From contig OZ252212.1 of the NCBI GenBank assembly GCA_965248955.1, positions 744,001-808,000 of the forward strand: a DNA stretch of 64,000 nt. Reading direction: 5' to 3'. Position 1 is the stretch's first letter. Every line of letters starts with the position of its first letter. Of this stretch, positions 1-9,188 are shown one piece after another. The notes beneath the pieces were generated by a model. That model had not been told where the DNA came from and searched no databases. It was given only the letters and a program-made list of their open reading frames with translations. The stretch comes from DAOUJH01 sp965248955. GTDB taxonomy: Bacteria; Chloroflexota; Dehalococcoidia; Lucifugimonadales; QGNO01. The position numbers were made by a program, and so were the translations under genes.

Positions 1-2
1 GC

Positions 3-1229
3 CGGTCTATCGCCGATGCCATGGGGAGGACATTCGTCCGTGTCAGCTTGGGCGGTATCCGCGACGAAGCCGAGGTACGGGGTCACCGCCGGACTTACAT
101 AGGCGCTCTTCCAGGACGCATCCTCCAGACCATGAAACAGGCCGGCACGGTCAATCCCCTCTTTATGCTGGACGAAATAGACAAAGTCGGCGCAGATTTC
201 CGCGGCGACCCCTCTTCCGCCTTGCTGGAGGTGCTGGACCCAGAGCAGAACCATTCCTTCAGTGATCACTACCTGGAAGTCCCCTACGACCTTTCCAGAG
301 TGATGTTCATCTGTACGGGGAACGTTCTGGACCCGATTCTTCCCGCTCTGCAAGACCGCATGGAGATCATAGAGCTTCCCGGATACACGGAAGAGGAGAA
401 GCTGCAGATTGCAAGACGGTTCCTCTTTCCCCGCCAGCTCAAAGAGCATGGTCTCTCCCAGGAACACCTGAGATTCTCCGATAACGGCATGCGGCGTATC
501 ATCCGTGAGTACACCAGGGAAGCCGGCGTACGCAACTTGGAGAGAGAGGTTGGCGCTATCTGCCGGAAAGTAGCCAAACGCGTCGCGGAAGGGCGCGAAG
601 GGCGCGCCCTGGTAGTGCCTCAATCCATAGCCAAGTATCTTGGTCATCCCCGGTTCACCTGGGGCATGGCCGAGGAACAGGACGAAATTGGCGTGGCCAC
701 GGGCGTGGCATACACGCCGTCCGGTGGCGACATACTTTCCATAGAAGTAGCCCTGATGAGGGGTAAGGGCAACCTAATGCTTACGGGACAGCTTGGCGAA
801 GTGATGAAGGAGTCGGCTCAGGCGGCGCTGAGCTATTCCCGCGCCAGGTCTGAGGAGTGGCATCTGAAGGACGGCTACTTCTCTACAAAGGATATTCACA
901 TCCACATACCGGCCGGCGCCATGCCCAAGGAGGGGCCATCCGCCGGCGCCGCCTTGACCACGGCGCTCGTTTCTGCGCTGACCCGCAAGCCGGTGCGCAA
1001 AGACGTGGCAATGACCGGAGAAATAACGCTCAGAGGCAAGGTCTTGCCCGTTGGCGGTATCAAGGAGAAAGTCCTGGCAGCTCACAGAGCCGGCATTCCT
1101 TCTTTCATCCTCCCCGCGGAGAACCGCAGGGATATCAACGATATCCCAAGGAACGTACGCAAGGACATCAATTTTGTTTTCGTGAAAGGCATGGCAGAGG
1201 TGCTGGAGGCCGCTCTGCGAACATCCTGA
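3..1229 (+). CDS. lon: ATP-dependent Lon protease, C-terminal part (5' end outside window)
   Basis: Lon is a cytoplasmic AAA+ serine protease that degrades misfolded and regulatory proteins. The window opens inside the ATPase module: the reading frame is open from base 3, before the first visible ATG at 21, so the Walker A part and N-terminal domain lie off the left edge. Visible in order are the conserved SLGGIRDEAEIRG-like stretch, Walker B (FMLDEIDK), the arginine-finger region and lid, then the protease domain with the catalytic Ser in PKEGPSAG (codon 939-941) and Lys in GGIKEK (codon 1062-1064). The dyad is intact, so the enzyme should be active. The C terminus is of normal length. A CvpA-like gene follows after 88 bases. 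Confidence 0.97.
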   Translation, partial: RSIADAMGRTFVRVSLGGIRDEAEVRGHRRTYIGALPGRILQTMKQAGTVNPLFMLDEIDKVGADFRGDPSSALLEVLDPEQNHSFSDHYLEVPYDLSRVMFICTGNVLDPILPALQDRMEIIELPGYTEEEKLQIARRFLFPRQLKEHGLSQEHLRFSDNGMRRIIREYTREAGVRNLEREVGAICRKVAKRVAEGREGRALVVPQSIAKYLGHPRFTWGMAEEQDEIGVATGVAYTPSGGDILSIEVALMRGKGNLMLTGQLGEVMKESAQAALSYSRARSEEWHLKDGYFSTKDIHIHIPAGAMPKEGPSAGAALTTALVSALTRKPVRKDVAMTGEITLRGKVLPVGGIKEKVLAAHRAGIPSFILPAENRRDINDIPRNVRKDINFVFVKGMAEVLEAALRTS

Positions 1230-1317
1230 TTCCAGCAAAAGGACGTCTTTGCACAAAGTGGGGTCTGCCAGCCAACGACCGGTGAATTGGGATTGTCTTG
1301 CAAGGCAAGGAGGATGA

Positions 1318-1905
1318 TTGAACTGGTTTGATTTTATCATCATTATCGTGGCCCTGGCCGGACTTTTTGTTGGGTGGCGTGTAGGCTTGCTCGGCGCCGT
1401 TTTCTACGCCGTAGGTGTCCTTGTGGCGCTATTGCTCGCTGCCAACCTCAGTGACGATATTGCCAGCTGGTTTACCAACCAGGGTGCCGCCGATGCCATC
1501 GCTACCGTCCTTGCCTACGTGGTTATTTTCGCCGGCGTGTTCATTGGCGCCCTGGCAGCCAAGCGCTTTGCCAAGGCGGCAATAAACCTGACATTCTTGG
1601 GATGGGTAGAATCGGTGGGATCCATAGCCGCAGGACTGCTGTTGGGCCTTGGACTCGCGGGCGTCCTCATCCTGGGAGTGGCGCGCTTTTCCAGCGACCT
1701 TCCCACCGAGGGCGCTACCGGCACTGTCGTCAAGATGACGGGACTCAGGGGCAGCCTGCAAAAAGCACTCGTCTTCTCCAGGTTTACCGGCGTGTTCATA
1801 AACGTAACCGCCTGGTTGCCCGGCAGCGCTTTGGGTTTTGTACCCGGTGATTATAAGATAGCCTTGGAGCAGATTGATATGTTGGCTAAGCAAGAGGCTG
1901 CCTGA
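1318..1905 (+). CDS. CvpA family membrane protein
   Basis: A 195-residue protein with about four hydrophobic segments (roughly residues 4-30, 35-50, 62-82 and 98-122), followed by a soluble tail. The opening NWFDFIIIIVALAGLFVGWR and the Gly-rich pattern match the CvpA/colicin V production family, integral membrane proteins of poorly defined role in envelope integrity. The start is TTG at 1318, placed by an AAGGAGG ribosome site at 1307-1313. An ATG at 1314 is out of frame and stops after four codons. The next gene begins 13 bases after the stop, so the two are probably co-transcribed. Family placement is by sequence pattern only. Confidence 0.85.
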   Translation: MNWFDFIIIIVALAGLFVGWRVGLLGAVFYAVGVLVALLLAANLSDDIASWFTNQGAADAIATVLAYVVIFAGVFIGALAAKRFAKAAINLTFLGWVESVGSIAAGLLLGLGLAGVLILGVARFSSDLPTEGATGTVVKMTGLRGSLQKALVFSRFTGVFINVTAWLPGSALGFVPGDYKIALEQIDMLAKQEAA

Positions 1906-1918
1906 TGAAGGGACGCAG

Positions 1919-2443
1919 ATGGTGATGCAAGGCATAATCCGGCTTCCTGTTCTGGTGCTCAACCAGAACTACCAGCCCCTCAACGTGTGCAACGTGAGGC
2001 GGGCGGTAGTCCTTCTCAGCCGGGGCAGAGCGGAGCTTCTCATCAATGGTAGAGGCGAGCTGCGCACCATCACAACAGCTTTCCCCGCGCCGTCCGTGAT
2101 AAGGCTGATCAGCCTTGTGAAGCGCCCCCTGGTTCGGCGTCGGCTATCAAGAAAAGAGGTCTTTCTTCGTGATAGCTTTGCCTGCCAGTACTGTGGCAAA
2201 CAGAGCAAGAACCTCACGCTGGACCACGTATTGCCCCGCTACCGGGGAGGTGCCCACTCCTGGGAAAACGTGGTGGCCGCTTGCATCCCCTGCAATCACC
2301 GCAAGGCGGGACGCACGCCCAAGGAAGCAGGCATTAAGCTTCTCAACGTTCCGAGGACGCCCAGGCCAAACCCCTACTCCATGTTCTATCACCGCTCGCT
2401 CCAGGAGGAATGGCTGCCATTCATTCCCTGGGCTAAGAGCTAG
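1919..2443 (+). CDS. HNH endonuclease family protein
   Basis: A 174-residue protein of the HNH family that is common in Chloroflexota and Cyanobacteria. The N-terminal part (residues 8-75) holds the LVLNQNYQPLNV signature of this subfamily. The C-terminal part is the nuclease: CxxC at 89-92, the catalytic DH at 102-103, Asn 117 and a second CxxC at 122-125, a zinc-stabilised beta-beta-alpha metal fold. The frame is open further upstream to 1874, overlapping the cvpA-like gene. I chose the ATG at 1919 because a GAAGGGA motif lies just before it and the conserved region starts there. The 3' end overlaps the convergent holB by 11 bases. DNA target and role are unknown. Confidence 0.88.
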   Translation: MVMQGIIRLPVLVLNQNYQPLNVCNVRRAVVLLSRGRAELLINGRGELRTITTAFPAPSVIRLISLVKRPLVRRRLSRKEVFLRDSFACQYCGKQSKNLTLDHVLPRYRGGAHSWENVVAACIPCNHRKAGRTPKEAGIKLLNVPRTPRPNPYSMFYHRSLQEEWLPFIPWAKS

Positions 2444-3464
2444 ACCCCATCTTTCCACTCTCAGGCAGCAGCAGCATTAGCACGTCCAGCGCAAGCCGGG
2501 GGCTGGCGTTTTGCATCAACCGCTCCTTGGTGGCAAGGGTTTCTTTTATAACCGTCACTACCTGGTCTGTACTGAACTCCGCTTGCTTCTCTTCCAACGC
2601 TTTCATGCAGTCCCGGTTTGACACCAAGTCCGGCTTGCCTTCTTTGAGCATGAGCAGGTCGCGCCACCAGGACAGCCAGAGCGCCAACGTCTCCTGGACT
2701 GCCCTGCGGTCACGCGATTGCCAGGAAGCGAGTTCCTGTGATATCCGGAAGCGGCGTTCCGCTCCGCTCTCTAGGGCATCCACCAAATCGTCCAGCTTTT
2801 GCTGCCGCTCGCCCAGTATTCTGGGCTCTCTTGCCGCCGTCAGCGCCCAGCCCAGCCGGCCCGCGGAAAGCCTGGCCAGCAACTCGGCGTCTTCAGCTCC
2901 CAGGCTGTGCTCGCTGACTAGCAGTTCCACCATCTCCCTCTCAGGCACCGGCTTGACCTCCAGCCTTTGACACCGTGAGCGGATGGTTGATAGCAGATCG
3001 TCTTCCCGTGAAGAGAGCAGCAGGAAGATGACCCCGGGCGGAGGCTCTTCCAGCGTCTTCAACAATGCGTTGGACGCTTCCAGGCTCATTTTTTCCACGC
3101 CGTCGATTATGAATACGCGGTACTTCCCTTCGTACGCTCCCAGAGCGGCCGCATGCTCCATGTCGCGCACCTGGTCTATTCCTATCTCCGACCGCATTCT
3201 CCCCGTGCGCTCGTCCGCCGACGGCGCTATGACCTGCACGTCGGCATGTATGCCGCGCTGGACGCGGCGGCACGACGCGCACTCTCCACACGGAGGGGAG
3301 TCTTGCAGGCAGTTCAACGCCTGGGCCATCTTCATCGCCAGGGCGCCCTTCCCCACTTGAGGCGGGCCCACCAGCAGATAGGCATGAGAAAGCTGTCCCT
3401 GGCTGAGGCCGCGTTCCAGGGCGTTCAACAGATGGTCTTGTCCGTATAAGTTCCAGCTAGGCAT
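2433..3464 (-). CDS. holB: DNA polymerase III subunit delta'
   Basis: The delta' subunit is part of the clamp loader that places the beta sliding clamp on primed DNA. The 343-residue product has a P-loop GPPQVGKG at 33-40, a zinc-binding cysteine group (Cys52, 59, 62, 65), the Walker-B-like FIIDGVEKM, then TLEEPPP and the SRC motif of the clamp-loader AAA+ family (STIRSRCQ), followed by the collar domain. An in-frame ATG exists 30 codons upstream, but the family starts at MPSWNLYGQ (ATG at 3464), which overlaps the stop of the upstream kinase gene by 8 bases, indicating translational coupling. The zinc group and P-loop separate it from the delta subunit. Confidence 0.93.
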   Translation of the reverse strand: MPSWNLYGQDHLLNALERGLSQGQLSHAYLLVGPPQVGKGALAMKMAQALNCLQDSPPCGECASCRRVQRGIHADVQVIAPSADERTGRMRSEIGIDQVRDMEHAAALGAYEGKYRVFIIDGVEKMSLEASNALLKTLEEPPPGVIFLLLSSREDDLLSTIRSRCQRLEVKPVPEREMVELLVSEHSLGAEDAELLARLSAGRLGWALTAAREPRILGERQQKLDDLVDALESGAERRFRISQELASWQSRDRRAVQETLALWLSWWRDLLMLKEGKPDLVSNRDCMKALEEKQAEFSTDQVVTVIKETLATKERLMQNASPRLALDVLMLLLPESGKMGSSS

Positions 3465-4026
3465 TGCTGCTTGATCCGGAAGCCTCTTCGCAATCCTGCA
3501 ACCACCGGTTAGTCTGTTTGGGCGAACGGAGGTGAACCACTTCCAGGTGAGCATACTCCGGTTGTTGCAGAAGCGCGCCGAGCTGTTTTCTCCGTCTCCG
3601 GTGGGTCCTCAGCGCCCAGAGGAAGAGAGAATCGCGGCCCATGAATTGGGTGCGGAAGCGCTCTCTGTTTCCATTCCATACTTTCTCTTTGAAGAATGCC
3701 CGTCTAAACGTGCGTGAGAACAACCGAGGCAAGACAACCGTAAGCGGGTAGTCCAGCCAAACAATACCAGTGGCCTTGGGCCATATCAAGCCACGCACCA
3801 CACTGTAGTTTCCGTCCAAGATCCATCTGTCCCGACTGGTCGCCTCAGTCACGCGCTGTGCTAGAATATCCACAGGCGCGGGCGTCCAGTCGGGCTCCCA
3901 GAACAGCGCATCCATCTCCACGTGGGGGATGCCTAAGACCTTGGACAACCGGCGGGCCACCGTGGTCTTGCCGACGCTGGTGGTGCCCACTACGTTGATG
4001 CGTTGCGCCCAAGATGGTTGCGACAT
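3457..4026 (-). CDS. P-loop kinase, adenylate kinase / FlaR-like
   Basis: A 189-residue P-loop NTPase with Walker A GTTSVGKTT near the N terminus, a GIPHVEMDALFWEPDW substrate-loop motif and a WILDGNY motif. This arrangement is typical of the adenylate-kinase-like proteins annotated as DNA topology modulation or FlaR proteins. These are probably small-molecule or nucleotide kinases; the topology name is historical and the true substrate is not established. The gene is first in a two-gene unit with holB, overlapping it by 8 bases. The cytoplasmic product has no signal or membrane segment. Confidence 0.82.
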   Translation of the reverse strand: MSQPSWAQRINVVGTTSVGKTTVARRLSKVLGIPHVEMDALFWEPDWTPAPVDILAQRVTEATSRDRWILDGNYSVVRGLIWPKATGIVWLDYPLTVVLPRLFSRTFRRAFFKEKVWNGNRERFRTQFMGRDSLFLWALRTHRRRRKQLGALLQQPEYAHLEVVHLRSPKQTNRWLQDCEEASGSSSNA

Positions 4027-4143
4027 TGATGTCCTTCAATCATAACCCATTCTTGCAAGGACGCCTGACAGTATAGCCGTCCCAGTCGTTAAACCTCAGG
4101 GCGCCGGCTCTGGCAGGTGTTAATCAAATACTGTAGGTGATTC

Positions 4144-4851
4144 ATGAAAACTGGCTTTCCCCTTGCTCTTGCATCACTCCTCATGCTGAGCATCATTGCC
4201 TGCTCCGGCGGCGAAGCTCCCACTCCTACTCCTACTCCTACTCCCGATAGTCCACCCCAACAAACGCCCGAAACGGTCGTCTCTACGCCTCAGTCCGACG
4301 CCGGCTCGGGCGAGGTCATTCTGGAGATATCCTCCGGCTCGGAAGCACGCTACCTGGTTAGGGAGCAGCTAGCCAGATTGAGCTTCCCCAATGACGCCGT
4401 GGGAGTTACCCAAGACGTGAGTGGCGAGTTGACTCTTGAGGCGGATGGTACTGTGCGTGCTGAAAGCTCCCTGATCAGGGTTGATCTTAGCACCTTGCAA
4501 AGCGACGAAAGCCGGCGTGACAACTACGTTCGCAACCGCACTCTTGGCGCCGGCCAGTACCCCTACACGGACTTTGTGCCCACCGCAATCAGCGGCTTGC
4601 AGTGGCCCCTTCCTTCAACTGGTGAAGCCTCCTTCTCCATTACCGGTGATCTGACGATTAGAGATGTCACTAAGGAGGTGACCTGGGAAACCAGAGCTCA
4701 GTTCAGCGAAGACCGTATCACGGGGACGGCGACCACTAACTTCACCTTCGACGAGTTCAACCTGACAGTTCCCAGTGTAGCCGTAGTGCTCAGCGTGGAG
4801 AACAATATCCGCCTGGAAATAGATTTCGTGCTTCAGAAGACGGAAGGCTGA
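4144..4851 (+). CDS. YceI-family lipoprotein
   Basis: The product has a signal peptide with lipobox IIAC (Cys20), a low-complexity Thr-Pro linker (residues 26-34) and a YceI domain from about residue 55 to the end. YceI proteins are lipocalin-like beta barrels that bind isoprenoids or other amphipathic molecules. The typical elements are present: an ESSLIRVDLSTLQSDESRRD stretch, the LGAGQYPYTDF motif and SITGDLTIRDVTKEVTW. The lipidated protein should sit on the outer face of the cytoplasmic membrane. The upstream kinase gene is divergent and the next gene is convergent, so it is transcribed alone. Ligand unknown. Confidence 0.88.
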   Translation: MKTGFPLALASLLMLSIIACSGGEAPTPTPTPTPDSPPQQTPETVVSTPQSDAGSGEVILEISSGSEARYLVREQLARLSFPNDAVGVTQDVSGELTLEADGTVRAESSLIRVDLSTLQSDESRRDNYVRNRTLGAGQYPYTDFVPTAISGLQWPLPSTGEASFSITGDLTIRDVTKEVTWETRAQFSEDRITGTATTNFTFDEFNLTVPSVAVVLSVENNIRLEIDFVLQKTEG

Positions 4852-4909
4852 GCAAACTCGCGTACATTTTGTTCTGCTTCCGGTTTGTATAGTTCAGGTT
4901 GCATTAACC

Positions 4910-5923
4910 TCAGTTCTCGTTTGCCGGCATTGCTCTCTCAGGGGATGGTCTCCTTTTGCTGAGCAACCTTCGTAGAGCCGCGATTGATCCTATGCCCTCG
5001 CGCGGCAGTATTACCACTGTAACAAGGGAGGGCGGCACGAACAGAATCGAATGTAGGATGATGGCAAAGGTCAGCGCCTCCTCTTTGGGCGCTCCCCAGA
5101 ACTCCAACAGCGTTACCGCGGCAAACTCAAACGTGCCCAGGGCTCCGGGGAGTCCCGGCAACGCCGTTGAGAAGAAGATGGCGCCAAACGCGACAACAAT
5201 CAGCTTGTACGGGTCGATATCCAGGCCTACGCCCCCGGCGATACTCCAGGCTATGGGCCCCAGGATAATCCAGTAGCTAACGGTCAAGCCCAGGGCAACC
5301 CCTATCCTTCTCCAGTCCAGCTTCAGGGCGTGTATGGCCTCCTGAAAGCCGGATATGCCGGGCAGCTGATTGAGCCAGGGAAAGCGTTTGATGATCCGCC
5401 GCAGGTTGAGAAGGACCGCTATCAGTATGACAAAATAGAGGCTCGTGCCCGCTATGATCGGCATATAGCGCAGCAGCACGGGCAGCGTTGCCACGGCTAT
5501 GCCTATCACCACCAGCGAGAAAGCTAGGTCCAGCACCCGAGTTGCCACCATGGTGGCAACGATGGTACCCCCGGGCAATCTGTCCCGGAGCGCCAGAATC
5601 CCCAGGATCAACGGTTCATCCAGGGCGCGCACCGGGGATAGATTGTTGAGCCCAATAGCGGCGTTTTCTACCCAGAACAGGCGCAGCGTAGATACCCGCT
5701 CCTTGGACCATAGGACGCGCCAGCGCGCCGCTCGCAAGTAGCCGGAGGCGGCCAGCAGTATCAGTGCCAGCGCAAGCAACGGCAAAGGGAACCCGATGAC
5801 CCGCTCTTTAACCCTGTCCCACTCTATTCCCTGGATTGTCAACCAGCCGAGCACAACGCTGAAAGCAACGCCTACAAGGAGGATGCTTCCCTGCCGCGCC
5901 CACCATTTATTCCAGATCCCCAT
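4910..5923 (-). CDS. UPF0104 / lysylphosphatidylglycerol synthase-type membrane protein
   Basis: A 337-residue polytopic membrane protein with about eight hydrophobic helices. It carries the family signatures RAARWRVLW after the second helix, a central SPVRALDEP segment, and the ALPGLPGALGTFEFA motif near residue 260. This is the flippase-like transmembrane domain shared with MprF and AglD-type proteins, without the aminoacyl-transfer domain, so it most likely handles lipid-linked substrates rather than lysinylating lipids. It ends 58 bases from the convergent YceI gene and starts 16 bases downstream of the D-aminoacylase-like gene, probably in the same operon. Substrate cannot be told from sequence. 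Confidence 0.85.
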   Translation of the reverse strand: MGIWNKWWARQGSILLVGVAFSVVLGWLTIQGIEWDRVKERVIGFPLPLLALALILLAASGYLRAARWRVLWSKERVSTLRLFWVENAAIGLNNLSPVRALDEPLILGILALRDRLPGGTIVATMVATRVLDLAFSLVVIGIAVATLPVLLRYMPIIAGTSLYFVILIAVLLNLRRIIKRFPWLNQLPGISGFQEAIHALKLDWRRIGVALGLTVSYWIILGPIAWSIAGGVGLDIDPYKLIVVAFGAIFFSTALPGLPGALGTFEFAAVTLLEFWGAPKEEALTFAIILHSILFVPPSLVTVVILPREGIGSIAALRRLLSKRRPSPERAMPANEN

Positions 5924-5939
5924 ATTTTCTTAATCTAGC

Positions 5940-7520
5940 TCAGGACCTCCCGTGCCTCAGCACGGTTCCCGGCGTTGCTCCGGTGTGCCGGCTGTTGTCC
6001 ACCACCACCTGGCCGTTGACAATCACGTAGGGAATGCCCAAGGGGTACTGCTTGGGATTGGCGCGGGTTGCCGGCGCCTTCACCGTCTTGGGATTGAATA
6101 TCACAACGTCCGCCTTTGCGCCGTCCCTCAATATACCCCGCTCCCTCAGTCCCAGCCTCTGTGCAGGAAAGGAGGTCATCTTGCGTATGGCCTCGGAGAG
6201 TCTGAGCTGCTTTTCAGCTCGTACAAACTCAGCCAGCACAACCGGAAAGCACCCGTATGTGCGCGGGCTGGGCCACTCGCCAAACAGAATAGCGTCGCTG
6301 GCCACCATGCCATAGGGGTGCGCTACAAAGTCGGGAAGCGTTTGCGGGTTGGTACCCACCGCCACGAACGATATGCCCAAGTCCTCGGCGAGCAGTAGAT
6401 CGAACAGCGCTTCCAACGAGTCCTGCCCCCTCATTCTGCCTATTTCCGCCAGGGAGTGGCCATCGTATTTTGCGTTGTCTGGCTTGCGGAAAGCGGTGAG
6501 CCACATCTCTTCGGTGTTCATGGCCCTTGGCCCAGAGAGCATGTCATCCTTCATGCGCTTCCTCTTCTCTTCCGACCTCAGATTCTCCTTGAGCACCGCC
6601 GGGCCTCCGTCCTTGGCCCAGTTGGGCACCTCGATCAGTATCTTCGTCCCCGAGAAAACGTAGGTGTAGCAATCGAAGGTAACGTCTATTCCTTCGTCGC
6701 GGGAATCCTCCACCAGCCCCAGGTAGTCGAAGTGGCTCCCCGTGCCCTGCGCCGGCTGCCGGTAGTGCGTGAGATGCACCGGGACGCCGCTGCCCCGCCC
6801 TATATCCACCGCCTCCTTGAAAGGCTCCAAGTGCGACACTCTCCTCAGTTGAGCCCTGGTGTGCGTATGGTAGAAACCACCCTTTTCCGCCACTACCTTG
6901 CTCAGCTCAATCAGTTCATTGGTGTCCGCATATGCACCCGGCGGATAGTCCAAGCCCGTAGATAGCCCGAACGACCCCTCCTCCATGGTCTCGCGCAGGA
7001 CCGCCTTCATGTCCTCCAGGTCTTCGCCGCTGGCGGGACGGTCGTTCCAGCCCATAGACCATATCCGTACCGGCGAGTTGCCAACGATGAATGCAATGTT
7101 GGGCGACACGGTCTTCTGGTACAAGGAGAGAAAATCATCAACGCTGCGCCAGTCGCGGCCAGCCGGCATCACGTCGTTCAGTCCTGAGTCCATCTCGACG
7201 AACGCCTCCAGGTCCTCGCGAGTCTTGAACGGGGCAGCCGAGTTTCCGTCGATGCCGATGAGCTCCGTGGTCACGCCTTGCCGGATCTTGGGCTCGTTCT
7301 CAGGCTCTCGCAGCATGGTCAGCCCGGCGTGCGAGTGCAGGTCTATGAATCCGGGGCTGACCACGTGGTCCGCGGCGTCGATAACCCGGCCGGCCTCCAC
7401 ACTGCTTACGTCGCCTCTGAGAATGCGCAGAGTATCTCCTTCCACCACCACCGCGCCGTAGAAACCGGGGTTTCCCGTGCCGTCCATGATCAGTCCGTTC
7501 TTGATTAGCAGGTCAACCAT
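5940..7520 (-). CDS. N-acyl-D-amino-acid deacylase / D-aminoacylase family amidohydrolase
   Basis: A 526-residue metal-dependent amidohydrolase. Visible are the N-terminal beta-sandwich start (LLIKNGLIMDGTG), the metal motif PGFIDLHSHAG, a GIDGNSAAP loop, STGLDYPPGAYA, a second His region (YHTHTR), and the C-terminal KADVVIFNP. These match D-aminoacylase and N-acyl-D-glutamate deacylase, which release D-amino acids from N-acyl derivatives. Other members hydrolyse cyclic or dipeptide-like amides, so the substrate is unproven. The frame opens 19 codons earlier, but the ATG at 7520 is preceded by GGAGGAGGT and begins the conserved domain. Confidence 0.88.
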   Translation of the reverse strand: MVDLLIKNGLIMDGTGNPGFYGAVVVEGDTLRILRGDVSSVEAGRVIDAADHVVSPGFIDLHSHAGLTMLREPENEPKIRQGVTTELIGIDGNSAAPFKTREDLEAFVEMDSGLNDVMPAGRDWRSVDDFLSLYQKTVSPNIAFIVGNSPVRIWSMGWNDRPASGEDLEDMKAVLRETMEEGSFGLSTGLDYPPGAYADTNELIELSKVVAEKGGFYHTHTRAQLRRVSHLEPFKEAVDIGRGSGVPVHLTHYRQPAQGTGSHFDYLGLVEDSRDEGIDVTFDCYTYVFSGTKILIEVPNWAKDGGPAVLKENLRSEEKRKRMKDDMLSGPRAMNTEEMWLTAFRKPDNAKYDGHSLAEIGRMRGQDSLEALFDLLLAEDLGISFVAVGTNPQTLPDFVAHPYGMVASDAILFGEWPSPRTYGCFPVVLAEFVRAEKQLRLSEAIRKMTSFPAQRLGLRERGILRDGAKADVVIFNPKTVKAPATRANPKQYPLGIPYVIVNGQVVVDNSRHTGATPGTVLRHGRS

Positions 7521-7587
7521 AGCAATACCTCCTCCGCTTTCGACCCGCATCATAGCTGCGGCGCACGCGTGCAGCAAGAGGGCGCCA

Positions 7588-8898
7588 TTACCCCTGCTGC
7601 CTCAATCCGTATATCTTTTGGTCGAACGACAGAATATACAGCTCCCCCGCTTCATCCTCGCCAAAGGAGGATATCTCCAGGGGGGAATCGAGCAACAGTT
7701 GGGCATCGGACACCTCGTGCCCATCGTAGACAAGGCCCCATATCCTGCCGCTGCAGAAGTCACCGTACAAGTAGGCGCCCCGGAGCAAAGGAACGCGGCT
7801 GCCACGGTAAACGTACCCACCCGTGACGGCGCAGTTTCCTGAAGTGAGCGGGTACTCGACCAGGGGAGGCTCCAAACCGTCCTGCCGGCAGGAAGAAACG
7901 GATGGCGGGTAGCAGTGGAACCCCTCCATGACGTTCCATCCGTAGTTGAGGCCGCGTTTCACCAGGTCAATCTCTTCGTAGCCCCTTTGTCCTACGTCGC
8001 CCGCCCACAGGTCGCCCGTCTCACGGTCAATGGAAAAGCGCCAGGGATTGCGAAACCCAAAGGCCCAAATCTCGTCGCGGAACCCGGATACGCCCACGAA
8101 CGGGTTGTCCCCTGGTACGGAGTAGTTGCCGTAGCTGCTGGGAGCGGCGGGGTCTATTCGCAGAATCGATCCCAAGAGGGTATCCGCATCCTGCCCGTTT
8201 CCTTGAGGGTCGCCGGCTGAACCGCCGTCTCCCAGGGCTACGTAGAGATAGCCGTCCGCTCCAAAGTGGATGGCGCCGCCGTTGTGGTTGGAATACGGCT
8301 GCGGGACTTCGAGAACGACGTGTTCACTATCGGGGTTGGCCTGGTTGGCGTACTCCTGACCGGTGGAAAAGCGGGACAGCACGGAGCGACGAGGGTTGGA
8401 TGCGGAGTAGTAGACGTAGAAGTAACCATTTTCGGCAAATCTTGGATCAAAAGCAAGGCCGAGCAGGCCTTCCTCGTTGCCCCTATCGTTGACCCTGTCT
8501 CGTATATCTAGGAATACCTCGGCGCGTGAAACATCGCTTTGATTCGGGAAAACCATGATCCGGCCCGGCTGAAGCACCAGGAACAGCCTGTTCGTATCGT
8601 CGCCGGCGTGAGTGAGGAACACCATGCGCTCGAAGCTGAGGTTAAGGAAAGCAACTTCGACATCGATGCTTTGAAGCAGCGGAGCGAATGCCGCCGTGTT
8701 GGCAGAGGTAGGTGTTGGCGGCGCGGGCGTATCCGCAAGGACGGTCAACCTCAATGTTGGGGTGGAGGCAGGCGTTTGAGCCGTGGGGGTGGGCGTCAGG
8801 GGGCTACGGGTCGCAGTGGGGGTAGGCGTCGGTGCGGGCGGGGAGCACGCTACCACGGCCAAGAGAAGCAGTACCAGTAGAAGAACCATCCGCAGCAC
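7588..8898 (-). CDS. PQQ-dependent sugar dehydrogenase-like lipoprotein
   Basis: A 436-residue secreted protein: signal peptide, lipobox VVAC with Cys18, a long Thr-Pro linker (about residues 20-65), then a six-bladed beta-propeller of the soluble glucose dehydrogenase / HHIP-like type. Signature stretches are RGNEEGLLGLAFDP, HNGGAIHFGADGYLYVALGDGG, EIWAFGFRNPWRFS and DVGQRGYEEID. Such enzymes oxidise aldose sugars with PQQ and calcium on the outside of the cell. The gene starts 11 bases after the ccmD-like stop, so it is probably transcribed with the cytochrome c biogenesis genes. No PQQ biosynthesis gene is visible here. Sugar specificity is unknown. Confidence 0.88.
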   Translation of the reverse strand: MLRMVLLLVLLLLAVVACSPPAPTPTPTATRSPLTPTPTAQTPASTPTLRLTVLADTPAPPTPTSANTAAFAPLLQSIDVEVAFLNLSFERMVFLTHAGDDTNRLFLVLQPGRIMVFPNQSDVSRAEVFLDIRDRVNDRGNEEGLLGLAFDPRFAENGYFYVYYSASNPRRSVLSRFSTGQEYANQANPDSEHVVLEVPQPYSNHNGGAIHFGADGYLYVALGDGGSAGDPQGNGQDADTLLGSILRIDPAAPSSYGNYSVPGDNPFVGVSGFRDEIWAFGFRNPWRFSIDRETGDLWAGDVGQRGYEEIDLVKRGLNYGWNVMEGFHCYPPSVSSCRQDGLEPPLVEYPLTSGNCAVTGGYVYRGSRVPLLRGAYLYGDFCSGRIWGLVYDGHEVSDAQLLLDSPLEISSFGEDEAGELYILSFDQKIYGLRQQG

Positions 8899-8908
8899 CC
8901 AAGAGCAG

Positions 8909-9187
8909 CTAAGCGTCGCGCTGTTCGCGCTGCTCCAGTATACGGCGCAGCTCCTGAATCTCGCGGTTGAGTTCGCTCTGTCGCCTAGTCATGTAGAAGG
9001 CGTAGGCAAAGAACGCCAGCCAGGTGATTGTATAGAGGGCAAAGAGAAAGGGAAGGTTGGACTCCGGGTCTGAACCGCTCTGAGCGTTGCCGGCGCCGCT
9101 GGCAATACTGCCGAATACCAGCCAGGGCAGCGTTGCAAGAAAAGCGACCAAAAGCCTAGCTTTGCCAGTGAGGCGGCGTATCTCCAT
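8909..9187 (-). CDS. ccmD: CcmD-like small membrane protein
   Basis: A 92-residue protein with an N-terminal hydrophobic segment (about residues 10-30), a second helix around YTITWLAFFAYAFYM, and a charged coiled tail (RRQSELNREIQELRRILE). One helix followed by a basic coiled coil directly after ccmC is the CcmD pattern. CcmD helps release haem-loaded CcmE from the CcmABC complex. The N-terminal helix is additional to the usual one-helix CcmD and may be a signal peptide. It starts one base after the ccmC stop. The call rests mainly on position and topology. Confidence 0.75.
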   Translation of the reverse strand: MEIRRLTGKARLLVAFLATLPWLVFGSIASGAGNAQSGSDPESNLPFLFALYTITWLAFFAYAFYMTRRQSELNREIQELRRILEQREQRDA

Positions 9188-9188
9188 A